From assembly GCA_902626185.1 (NCBI GenBank), contig CACOEA010000002.1, positions 1 to 64,000 of the forward strand: a stretch of DNA of 64,000 bases. Reading direction: 5' to 3'. This stretch comes from an uncultured Pelagibacteraceae bacterium (GTDB taxonomy: Bacteria > Pseudomonadota > Alphaproteobacteria > Pelagibacterales > Pelagibacteraceae). Under the pieces are notes generated by a model, which searched no databases, had not been told where the DNA came from, and was given only the letters and a program-made list of their open reading frames with translations. Both the position numbers and the translations under genes were made by a program. Shown here piece by piece: positions 12,677-21,223 of the stretch (position 1 is the first letter of the stretch; the number at the start of each line of letters is the position of its first letter).

Positions 12677-13644
12677 TAAAAAAAATAATCCTCATGATTT
12701 TTAGAATTTTTATGAAATTCTAATCTTTTCAGATATTCCATTGGGTCTTTAACTTTTACTATAGCTCCATCAATTTTATTTAACTCATCAAACATTCTAG
12801 TTAACAAAAATCTTAAAGCAGCTCCCTGAGATAGTATCTTTATGTTATTTTTTTCTTGATCAGTTAAATTTCTCACTGACGTATAACCGTCAATAAAATT
12901 TTTTGCTTTTGTAACATTAAAACTCAGGTTATCTTTTGATCCATCAAAGCACAAAGCATTAAAACAAATAGCTATTTCAAAAGCAAAAAAATCTTCACAA
13001 GAAAAGTAAAAATCAATTATTCCGTTGAAATTTTCCTCTTTGAAAAAAATGTTATCATGGAATAAATCAGCATGAATAATTCCTTTAGGCAAATTACTTG
13101 GCCATTTTTTTTCAACATCCTTTAAATTTTCCTCTATTAGTTTAGGCAGATCTTTATGAATATTAGAACTTTTATCTTTGATTGAATTAAAGAGATTTCT
13201 CCATGATTTTACAGAAAGATCATTTTGTCTTTTCATTTTAAAGTCTTTAGTTATTTCATGCATTTTAGCAACCTCGGTTCCAATAGTTTTACAATTTGCT
13301 GGAGATAAATTTTGTTTAGCTTTTCCTTCAAGAAAAGAGACAATCATTAATTTTTTTCCACTAAATTCTGTAATAGTTCTGTTTTTATTATTCAGGATTG
13401 GAGCAGGACATTTAAAATTAGCTTTTTTTAAAGAAGACATTAAATCAGAAAAAAAAGGCAGATCTTCTGATTTCACTCTTTTTTCATAAATTGTAAGAAT
13501 AAATTTTTTTTTGTTTACTGATAAAAAATAATTCGTATTTTCTATTCCTTCTTCAATTCCTTTAAAAGTATCAAGTTTTCCTAAATTATAATTAGATAAA
13601 ATCTCTTCAATTTTGCTCTGGTTCAACTTTGTATAGACAGCCAT
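12676..13644 (-). CDS. thrB: homoserine kinase, APH-fold type
   Basis: 322 aa; GIIHADLFHDNIFF, ENTNYFL. Confidence 0.92.
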   Translation of the reverse strand: MAVYTKLNQSKIEEILSNYNLGKLDTFKGIEEGIENTNYFLSVNKKKFILTIYEKRVKSEDLPFFSDLMSSLKKANFKCPAPILNNKNRTITEFSGKKLMIVSFLEGKAKQNLSPANCKTIGTEVAKMHEITKDFKMKRQNDLSVKSWRNLFNSIKDKSSNIHKDLPKLIEENLKDVEKKWPSNLPKGIIHADLFHDNIFFKEENFNGIIDFYFSCEDFFAFEIAICFNALCFDGSKDNLSFNVTKAKNFIDGYTSVRNLTDQEKNNIKILSQGAALRFLLTRMFDELNKIDGAIVKVKDPMEYLKRLEFHKNSKNHEDYFF

Positions 13645-14588
13645 TAGATAAGCTCTCTTGGTAATTTAAAAACAACCTTTTCTTCAGCGACTACCACTTC
13701 TTCTATGGACACTTTTCTATCTTTTTTTATACTGTTCAATAATGAAAGCACTAATTTTTCTGGTGCAGACGCCCCTGATGATATTCCAATTGTATTAGAA
13801 CTATCTATTTCATTATAAGGAATCTCTTTTTCCGAGTGCATTAATTGTGAATTGCTACACCCTGCTTTTTTTGCAACTTCTACTAATCTTACAGAGTTAG
13901 ATGAGTTGCGGCTACCTACTACAAAAAACATATCACATTTAGCTGCTATCTCTTTTACAGCAGATTGTCTATTAGTAGTTGCGTAACAGATATCTTCTTT
14001 AATTGGTCCTTTAATATTTGGAAACTTATTTTTAAGTGCATCAATTATTTCAGCAGTGTCATCCACAGACAGTGTTGTCTGTGTTATATATGCTAGTGGT
14101 TTTTTAAAGTCGTCAGTCTTTAAACTTTCAACATCGTTTTTATTTTCAATCAGTTTGATTGAATCTTTAGGGAGTTGACCCATCGTTCCTATAACTTCTG
14201 GGTGATTTTTATGACCAATTAGTAATATTTCAAATCCATTTTTATTTAATTGCTCCGACTCTCTATGTACTTTAGAAACTAATGGACAAGTTGCATCTAC
14301 ATAAGTTAGATTTTTCAACTTGGCTTCCTCAGGGACTGATTTAGGAACTCCATGTGCAGAAAAAATTACTGGTCTACTTGCGTCTTTAACATCTGATAAC
14401 TCATCTACAAAAACTGCGCCTTTTTCTTTTAATTCCTCAACAACTTGTTTGTTGTGCACGATCTCATGTCTCACATAAACAGGAGAACCAAATTTATTGA
14501 TAGATTTTTCAACTATTTCGATCGCTCGTTTTACACCGGCACAAAAACCTCGTGGTGAAGCTAAATATATTTTAAGTTTTTTTTTCAT
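13644..14588 (-). CDS. ispH: 4-hydroxy-3-methylbut-2-enyl diphosphate reductase
   Basis: 314 aa; PRGFCAGVKRAIEIVE, FSAHGVP, DATCPLVSKVH. Confidence 0.97.
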   Translation of the reverse strand: MKKKLKIYLASPRGFCAGVKRAIEIVEKSINKFGSPVYVRHEIVHNKQVVEELKEKGAVFVDELSDVKDASRPVIFSAHGVPKSVPEEAKLKNLTYVDATCPLVSKVHRESEQLNKNGFEILLIGHKNHPEVIGTMGQLPKDSIKLIENKNDVESLKTDDFKKPLAYITQTTLSVDDTAEIIDALKNKFPNIKGPIKEDICYATTNRQSAVKEIAAKCDMFFVVGSRNSSNSVRLVEVAKKAGCSNSQLMHSEKEIPYNEIDSSNTIGISSGASAPEKLVLSLLNSIKKDRKVSIEEVVVAEEKVVFKLPRELI

Positions 14589-15477
14589 TTTTTTCTAAAA
14601 GATATTCTAACAATATATGCGGAAAAGTAAGCGAGGCCAAACCAATAAAAATAACCTTATAAATAGCTTCATCGAGCTTATAAAAATTATCTAACGAATA
14701 TATTGATAGTAAAAAAATTATACCAGTTATAAAAGTTAAAGGAACTGCTTTGCTTATGAATTTTTTTAGCCCAGGTTTGAAAGATTTGTCAAGTTCAAAA
14801 ATAAGAGAAATAGAATGTCTAATTGAGTGAAGAAAACAAAAATAGATAGTGAAAGCCATAATGGGTGACAGAAAAAGATTTAGTATGATTAATGAAAAAA
14901 AATCCATAACCATTAGTCCTTTTAAGTCTGCATTTTTTTTGTTCGAAATATACAAAGATGACAAAAGACTTAAGATTAACATTGTGATCAAAAATTGATC
15001 ATTAAAAATTTCAGCTTCAAAAACATCAAAATTTAATATTTTGAATATCTCATTTGTTTCATCTCTCTTAAGTAATAATGGAGCCAAAATTACTGCAGAT
15101 CCTTTTAAAAAGTACAAAAATTCAGATATTAAAAACTTTCCTTTAAAAGAAAAAACTGTGTCCTCTTTTCCAAAGTGGTAAGCTGCAACAATTAAGAATA
15201 TTAATAAAACTGTATTAGGAAATTTTAGCCAGAGAATTATGATTAAAAAAGAAATCATCGTATAGGAAAGATAAAAGAAAATCATTTTTTTATATCCAAA
15301 CAAATTTAAAAGCCTCTTTCCCTTTATATTATCCAATGCACCATGAGAAATTCCTAAAGTTAGTATTAAGAATAAACAAAAAATTATTGGTTCAAAGTTT
15401 ACCATGAAATAGACAGGACTCACAAAAATAGAAAAATTAAAAAAAATAATAGAGTGTTTAAAATTTATTTTTTCCAT
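14572..15477 (-). CDS. blh: Brp/Blh family beta-carotene 15,15'-dioxygenase (retinal-forming)
   Basis: 301 aa multi-TM; SHGALDN, AAYHFGKEDT, FLHSIRHS conserved histidines; adjacent to crtY. Confidence 0.87.
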   Translation of the reverse strand: MEKINFKHSIIFFNFSIFVSPVYFMVNFEPIIFCLFLILTLGISHGALDNIKGKRLLNLFGYKKMIFFYLSYTMISFLIIILWLKFPNTVLLIFLIVAAYHFGKEDTVFSFKGKFLISEFLYFLKGSAVILAPLLLKRDETNEIFKILNFDVFEAEIFNDQFLITMLILSLLSSLYISNKKNADLKGLMVMDFFSLIILNLFLSPIMAFTIYFCFLHSIRHSISLIFELDKSFKPGLKKFISKAVPLTFITGIIFLLSIYSLDNFYKLDEAIYKVIFIGLASLTFPHILLEYLLEKNEKKT

Positions 15478-16544
15478 TAATTTAATAATGCTTTCAAAAA
15501 AATTGTTTTTGGCATTTTGCTTATAATATTTATATCTTCAAAGATATTACTTTTATTTGACAAAAATTTAATAATAGTACTGGAGGAAGTCTTGAACATG
15601 TCGAAAAAGATCATCGGCATCTTTTCAGGATGTCTTTCTAAAACTCTTAGAAAAACTTTGTCTAAAAATTGATATTTCTTTCCCAGATTAAATTTCTTTA
15701 CCTTATCAATATTATTAATATTCTTTACGATGTATTTACTATGTTCTTGAATATTTAAAAAAGTATACCCTGTGCTTAAACGAGTCATACCACCAACAGA
15801 GCCTATATTAATTAATTTACTATTATTACTCAATGAAGGATGAAATAGTGGTATGGCTCCTTTTTCAGTAAAATTAATATTATAAGTTTTAATTCCCAGA
15901 TTTTTTTTAATATAATTCTCTAATTGGTGGTCATAATCTTTAAGACTCTCATCTTCTAAATTTGATAACCAAGTTGTTTCAATTAAAGCTTTATTTTTAC
16001 TAAATGGCAATGTGTAGAAAAAATGAACATCATTTCTCTGTTCGCAATTGAAATCCATTAAATTTATTATTTCCTCATCAAAAATATTACTTGGAGTTTC
16101 AATTTCGACACCTTGAAAATGTTGCCATAATTCAGACTTATCAAGTTCTTTATTGTAAATACTATTAAAAATTATTGAATTCTTAGAATTAATTTCGCTA
16201 AGACTTCTGTAAAAACGCACATTGGAATTTTTAGACAGCTTAGAGTTTACTTTTTTATAGAATTTACCACTATCAATACTTTGATAAGGAAATTTTTTAT
16301 TTGTTAATTCACGGGAACTTTCTGAAGTGTTTATTGTAAAATTATTCCAACTTTTAATCACACAATCATCAAAGTTATGATCAAAAACTTTCCAGAAAGA
16401 CCACGTTTTGTCTCTTTTGTATTCTTCACGAGTTTCGATTATCGCCAGTGTTTTATCTTTAAGTTTATTATTAACTTCTAACTCATAGGCTAAAGATAAC
16501 CCTGCGCACCCACCACCAATTATGACATAATTAAATTCTTTCAT
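15477..16544 (-). CDS. crtY: lycopene beta-cyclase
   Basis: 355 aa; VIIGGGCAGLSLAYEL, TREEYKRDKTWSFW. Confidence 0.9.
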   Translation of the reverse strand: MKEFNYVIIGGGCAGLSLAYELEVNNKLKDKTLAIIETREEYKRDKTWSFWKVFDHNFDDCVIKSWNNFTINTSESSRELTNKKFPYQSIDSGKFYKKVNSKLSKNSNVRFYRSLSEINSKNSIIFNSIYNKELDKSELWQHFQGVEIETPSNIFDEEIINLMDFNCEQRNDVHFFYTLPFSKNKALIETTWLSNLEDESLKDYDHQLENYIKKNLGIKTYNINFTEKGAIPLFHPSLSNNSKLINIGSVGGMTRLSTGYTFLNIQEHSKYIVKNINNIDKVKKFNLGKKYQFLDKVFLRVLERHPEKMPMIFFDMFKTSSSTIIKFLSNKSNIFEDINIISKMPKTIFLKALLN

Positions 16545-17376
16545 TTATATTGACTTCATTTTGTAAAATATTATGACTTGAATGATTGTCGTAATTTAAT
16601 TCTTTGACAAATAACAACTTTATAAAGTCAAAAAAAGATAAAAAAGTCTGAATTATTTTTTCATATACTGGAACATATATTTTTCCAGCATTATTATAAT
16701 TTTCTATTTTTTTTTGTTTAAGTATACAATCTCCAATTTTTCTGTAAACACGCCTTGCCACAATCACTGAAAATCTAGATCTTAGCGGAATACTACTTAT
16801 TGAGTGAAAAGATTTATTATAAAATATTTGAGACTCATTTATTGTTTCTTTTATTGATGAAAAATCATGGTTAATATATTGCCTATTTCGAGCTTTATCC
16901 TCACAAACATCGCGTGCCACATTCGTAAGTTGCATTGCAATTCCAAGATCAATAGCACCTTTCAGAGCTTCTTTATTATTTACTTTCAAAATTTTTGACA
17001 TCATTAGACCAACAGTTCCGGCAACCCTGTAAGAATATACCAACAACTCTTTCTTAGATTTAAACTGAACTTTATCTTCCAAGTCTGTTTGCACGCCATC
17101 AAATAAATCTATTACTACCTGAGTAGAAATTTTCTCACTATCTATTATTGACCACATTTCTTTTATTATAGAATTATTTAAATTTTTACTTATAAAATCT
17201 TTTTTAAAATTTAAAAAATTTTCTTTTTTAATTTCCAGTTTTTTATCGTCATCGGCTAAATCATCTAAAGTTCTACAAAAATTATATAGAGAAGAACATT
17301 TATCAAATGTTGATTTAGATAAAAAAAAACTTGCCCAGTAAAAAGATTTTGCGTGTTTTTTTAATAAGTTTGTCAT
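16531..17376 (-). CDS. crtB: phytoene synthase
   Basis: 281 aa; AKSFYWASFFL, FCRTLDDLADD, LGIAMQLTNVARDVCEDKARNRQYI. Confidence 0.93.
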   Translation of the reverse strand: MTNLLKKHAKSFYWASFFLSKSTFDKCSSLYNFCRTLDDLADDDKKLEIKKENFLNFKKDFISKNLNNSIIKEMWSIIDSEKISTQVVIDLFDGVQTDLEDKVQFKSKKELLVYSYRVAGTVGLMMSKILKVNNKEALKGAIDLGIAMQLTNVARDVCEDKARNRQYINHDFSSIKETINESQIFYNKSFHSISSIPLRSRFSVIVARRVYRKIGDCILKQKKIENYNNAGKIYVPVYEKIIQTFLSFFDFIKLLFVKELNYDNHSSHNILQNEVNINERI

Positions 17377-18842
17377 TAAAATAGTCTATCCAATACTTTA
17401 GCAGAAGATAATACACCTGGCATTCCTGCACCTGGATGTGTTCCAGCACCAACAAAAAACAAATTTTTAAATACCTCTGATTGATTATGAAATCTAAAAT
17501 ATGCTGACTGTGAAAACTTTGGTTGAATTGAAAATCCTGATCCGTGTAAGGTTGCTAGATCTTTTTCAAAATAATCAGGTGTTAAATAAAAATCACTTAC
17601 TACATTTTCTTTAATCCCAGGTAGAACTGACTTATCCATTTTATCTAAAATTAAATTTTTGAATTTTTCACCTTCATTGGACCAATTTATTTTAGAAAGA
17701 TTATTTGGCACTGGAACTAAAACATAAAATGCATCTTGACCATTTGGAGCCATATTAGGATCTGTGGCCGAAGGTCTATGCAAATAGTAACTAATATCAT
17801 CTGAAAGAACTTTTTCTTCAAAAATTTTTTCCAAATGTTTTTCATAAGAATTTCCAAAATAAATTGTATGATGCGCTACATCTTTGTATTGTTTTTTTGA
17901 TCCAAAGTAATAAACAAATAATCCCATAGAATAGTCCATTCTTTTCATTTTTTGTTTAAATAAAAAATTGTAATTATTTTTTGATTTAACTAAATTTTGA
18001 TACACATTTGGAGGATCTGAATTGCAAACAAGATAATCACAATCAATAATTTTAGAATTATTTATTTTTACTCCTTTCACTTTATAGTCATTAGAAATAA
18101 TTTCAGTTACCTCAGCATCTTTAATAACTCTTATATTTTCTTCTTTCATCAATTTTTCTAATGCATCGACCACACTGCCAGTTCCTCCCATTGAGTAATG
18201 TATTCCCCATTTTTTTTCTAAAAATAAAATTAAGGTATAAATTGAAGTTGTAGTAAAAGGATTACCACCAACTAGAAGAGGATGCATACTAAACACTCTC
18301 CTTAACTTTTCATTTGAAATATAATTTGAAACTAATTGGTACACAGATTTATAACTTTTCAAACTTAATAATGCCGGAATTTGTTTGATCATGAAACTAA
18401 TGTTATTAAATGGTTTATCAGACAAATCTGTGAAACCTTTATTAAATATTTTTTCAGTAAAATTAACTAAATTATTATATCCTTCAAAATCCTTACTTGA
18501 AAATTTTTTGACTTCTCTTTCCATTGATTTTTCATCACCAGAATAATCAAATGTTTGTCCATCACTAAACACAAACCTGTACCATAAATTTAAAGGGACT
18601 ATTTCAACATAATTGGAAATTTTTTTGTTGAACAAATTAAATAATTCTTCAAATAAATATGGAGCAGTAATTACAGTAGGACCGCCATCGTAAATAAAAT
18701 CATCTTTTTTAAAAACCCTAGCTCGACCACCTAAATCAGGATGTTTTTCAACCAAAGTCACATCATAACCTTTAGCTTTTAGTCTAAGTGAAGCTGCCAG
18801 ACCACCAAAACCAGAACCTATTACTATTATTTTTTTTGCCAT
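17376..18842 (-). CDS. crtI: phytoene desaturase
   Basis: 488 aa; VIGSGFGGLAASLRLKAKGYDVTLVEKHPDLGGRA; FFVGAGTHPGAGMPGVLSSAK. Confidence 0.95.
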   Translation of the reverse strand: MAKKIIVIGSGFGGLAASLRLKAKGYDVTLVEKHPDLGGRARVFKKDDFIYDGGPTVITAPYLFEELFNLFNKKISNYVEIVPLNLWYRFVFSDGQTFDYSGDEKSMEREVKKFSSKDFEGYNNLVNFTEKIFNKGFTDLSDKPFNNISFMIKQIPALLSLKSYKSVYQLVSNYISNEKLRRVFSMHPLLVGGNPFTTTSIYTLILFLEKKWGIHYSMGGTGSVVDALEKLMKEENIRVIKDAEVTEIISNDYKVKGVKINNSKIIDCDYLVCNSDPPNVYQNLVKSKNNYNFLFKQKMKRMDYSMGLFVYYFGSKKQYKDVAHHTIYFGNSYEKHLEKIFEEKVLSDDISYYLHRPSATDPNMAPNGQDAFYVLVPVPNNLSKINWSNEGEKFKNLILDKMDKSVLPGIKENVVSDFYLTPDYFEKDLATLHGSGFSIQPKFSQSAYFRFHNQSEVFKNLFFVGAGTHPGAGMPGVLSSAKVLDRLF

Positions 18843-18860
18843 TTTTGTTTATGGCCCATA

Positions 18861-19358
18861 CTAACTGGATTTTTTCTTAAGTGCTAATTTTGTTTCCTCG
18901 AGACTTGATGCATAAATTTTATCCAATTTGCTTTTATCAAGCGAGTTTTTAATCAGTTTTTCAACAGACTTAATAGCAATTTTAACTGAAGCATTTTTAA
19001 CATCTTTAAGCGCTTGATTTTTGAGTTGTCTAATTCTTTCTTCAGCGTTTTTCTTTCTATTTTCCATCATATTATGAAAATCTTCATTTGTTTTTATAAC
19101 ATTTTTCTCAGCTTGCTCATTTGCTTTAGTTATCATTGTATCAACTTCAATTTTGGAATGGCTAATTTTTTTCTCATGTTCTATCAAAATATTTTTTGCA
19201 TCTTCTTTTAATTTTTCTGCTTCATTAATTTGTTTTTTGATATCCGAGATATTTTGTTCTAAAGCTAATCTAATTTTTTGTGGAATTTTAAAAAATATAA
19301 GTATTCCTAAAAATATAAAGAAAGATACTGTAACCCAAAAAGTTGCGTCAATCGTCAT
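18861..19358 (-). CDS. atpF: F0F1 ATP synthase subunit b
   Basis: 165 aa; N-terminal TM plus long coiled coil; directly after b'. Confidence 0.88.
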   Translation of the reverse strand: MTIDATFWVTVSFFIFLGILIFFKIPQKIRLALEQNISDIKKQINEAEKLKEDAKNILIEHEKKISHSKIEVDTMITKANEQAEKNVIKTNEDFHNMMENRKKNAEERIRQLKNQALKDVKNASVKIAIKSVEKLIKNSLDKSKLDKIYASSLEETKLALKKKSS

Positions 19359-19930
19359 AGATACCTATCTATATTTTTTTTTGAAATATCTTCAACAACA
19401 GCTTTAATACTACTCTCGTTTAATTTTTCACCGGATATATTTTCGATAATCTTTGATACGATATTTTTTGAAATAATCTCTATTGAAGTAATAGAATTTT
19501 TTTTCATTTCAATTATCTCTTTTTGTGCTTTAATAATTTCGTTTTCAATTTCTTTTTCTATTTTTTGTTTTTTTGATTGAATTTCTTTGTTTAAGTTATT
19601 TTTTGACTCCAGCAGTATTTTAGCTACTTCTTTTTTTGCATTTTCTACGATAGTTTCGTACTCTTGAAGTTTCTTTTCTGATTGTTCTCTATGTTTTTGT
19701 GCATTTTCTAAATCTTCTTTAATTTTGTTTTCTCTATTATCAAGATTATCTTTGATTTTTGGTAAGTAAAATTTTGATATTGAAATGTATAATATGGCGA
19801 AAACTAAAATTAACCAAAAAGCTTGTGATGCCCAATACTGAGGATCCAGCTGAGGCATTCCAGCCTCAGCTGCAAACAAATCAGCTTTAGTTACAACAAG
19901 TGTTGTTAAAAAACTTAAGAAACTTTTCAT
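19355..19930 (-). CDS. F0F1 ATP synthase subunit b'
   Basis: 191 aa; GMPQLDPQYWASQAFWLILVFAILY typical of b'; coiled coil; directly after atpE. Confidence 0.88.
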   Translation of the reverse strand: MKSFLSFLTTLVVTKADLFAAEAGMPQLDPQYWASQAFWLILVFAILYISISKFYLPKIKDNLDNRENKIKEDLENAQKHREQSEKKLQEYETIVENAKKEVAKILLESKNNLNKEIQSKKQKIEKEIENEIIKAQKEIIEMKKNSITSIEIISKNIVSKIIENISGEKLNESSIKAVVEDISKKNIDRYL

Positions 19931-19940
19931 ATTTAATTAT

Positions 19941-20168
19941 TTAAAATGCAAATAAAATAATCAAAGCTACTACAAGTCCAAATAATCCCGTTGCTTCTGC
20001 TAAAGCAAATCCTAACAGTAAATTAGGGAATTGTTTTTGAGCTGCAGACGGGTTTCTCATTGCGCCAGAAAGGTAGTTACCAAAAATTATTCCGATACCT
20101 ACACCAGCTCCAGCTAGTGCGATTGCAGCCAATCCAGCTCCAATCATTTTTGCCGCTTCTAACTCCAT
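19941..20168 (-). CDS. atpE: F0F1 ATP synthase subunit c
   Basis: 75 aa; GAGLAAIALAGAGVGIGIIFG...FALAEATGLFGLVVALIILF. Confidence 0.97.
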   Translation of the reverse strand: MELEAAKMIGAGLAAIALAGAGVGIGIIFGNYLSGAMRNPSAAQKQFPNLLLGFALAEATGLFGLVVALIILFAF

Positions 20169-20183
20169 TTTTTCCTCCTTTAA

Positions 20184-20918
20184 TTAATGGTGTAAATTTA
20201 GTGCATCATTTAAATAGATACAGGTTAAAATTGCAAAAACGTAAGCTTGTAAAAATGCAACTAAAATTTCCAAACCTGTTAATGCTACTGAAAAACTAAG
20301 CGGTAACCACCCGCCTAATATTCCAAGACTTACTACAAAGCCTCCAAATACTTTTAACATTGTGTGACCTGCCATCATATTTGCAAAAAGCCTTACAGAT
20401 AAACTTACAGGTCTACTTAAATAAGAAATAATTTCAATTATTGTTATTAACGGTAAAAGAACGACTGGCACACCGCTTGGCACAAAGATACTTAAGTATT
20501 TAAAGCCATGCTTTATAAAACCTATTACCGTTACTGCTATAAAAATAAACAAAGCCATAATTAAAGTCACTATTATATGACTTGTAACTGTGAAAGAATA
20601 TGGGAGCATCCCAACCATATTACAAATTAATACAAACATAAATAAACTAAAAATAAACGGAAAGTATGGCTTAGCTTTCGAGCCTGCAGTATCACTGATC
20701 ATTTTTGCGACAAAGTTATAACTCATTTCAGCAATTAATTGTAATTTATCAGGAACAATTTTTCTTTCTTTTGATCCCAAATACAAAAATAATAATATAA
20801 GCGAAGCACTGATAATCATGAAAAGGCTTGCATTCGTAAAAGACAAATCTACACCTGCAATTTTTATTTCTGGTCCAATTTTATGGACAGTAAATTGTTG
20901 CATCGGATTGCTTGCCAT
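20184..20918 (-). CDS. atpB: F0F1 ATP synthase subunit a
   Basis: 244 aa; LSVRLFANMMAGH, EILVAFLQAYVFAILTCIYL. Confidence 0.97.
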   Translation of the reverse strand: MASNPMQQFTVHKIGPEIKIAGVDLSFTNASLFMIISASLILLFLYLGSKERKIVPDKLQLIAEMSYNFVAKMISDTAGSKAKPYFPFIFSLFMFVLICNMVGMLPYSFTVTSHIIVTLIMALFIFIAVTVIGFIKHGFKYLSIFVPSGVPVVLLPLITIIEIISYLSRPVSLSVRLFANMMAGHTMLKVFGGFVVSLGILGGWLPLSFSVALTGLEILVAFLQAYVFAILTCIYLNDALNLHH

Positions 20919-20925
20919 AGATAAC

Positions 20926-21213
20926 CTATAAATCGTTTTTCTGCATTTTGTTAGCTGCTCTTATAACGTTTAACATGCCCGCGGCTGCTCCCAAAAAAAA
21001 GAAAATTATTATTAACCAAGGTTTAGTATCAAACCAACTGTCTAAAATAAACCCAATTATTGTCCCAACAGCAACTGCCGCAACTAATTCAGTGCCTAAT
21101 TTAAATGCAATACCCATAAAAGACCCCTTTTTTTGCGTTTCAAATAAAGGATCTTTTTTTATCTTTGACTTTGCAATTTTAAGGCGAGTTTTAAAGTCAT
21201 CTTTAGATTTCAT
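20926..21213 (-). CDS. atpI: AtpI/AtpZ-type ATP synthase accessory protein
   Basis: 95 aa; GTELVAAVAVGTIIGFILDSWFDTKPWLIIIFFFLGAAAGMLNV. Confidence 0.9.
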   Translation of the reverse strand: MKSKDDFKTRLKIAKSKIKKDPLFETQKKGSFMGIAFKLGTELVAAVAVGTIIGFILDSWFDTKPWLIIIFFFLGAAAGMLNVIRAANKMQKNDL

Positions 21214-21223
21214 TAAGAAAATT

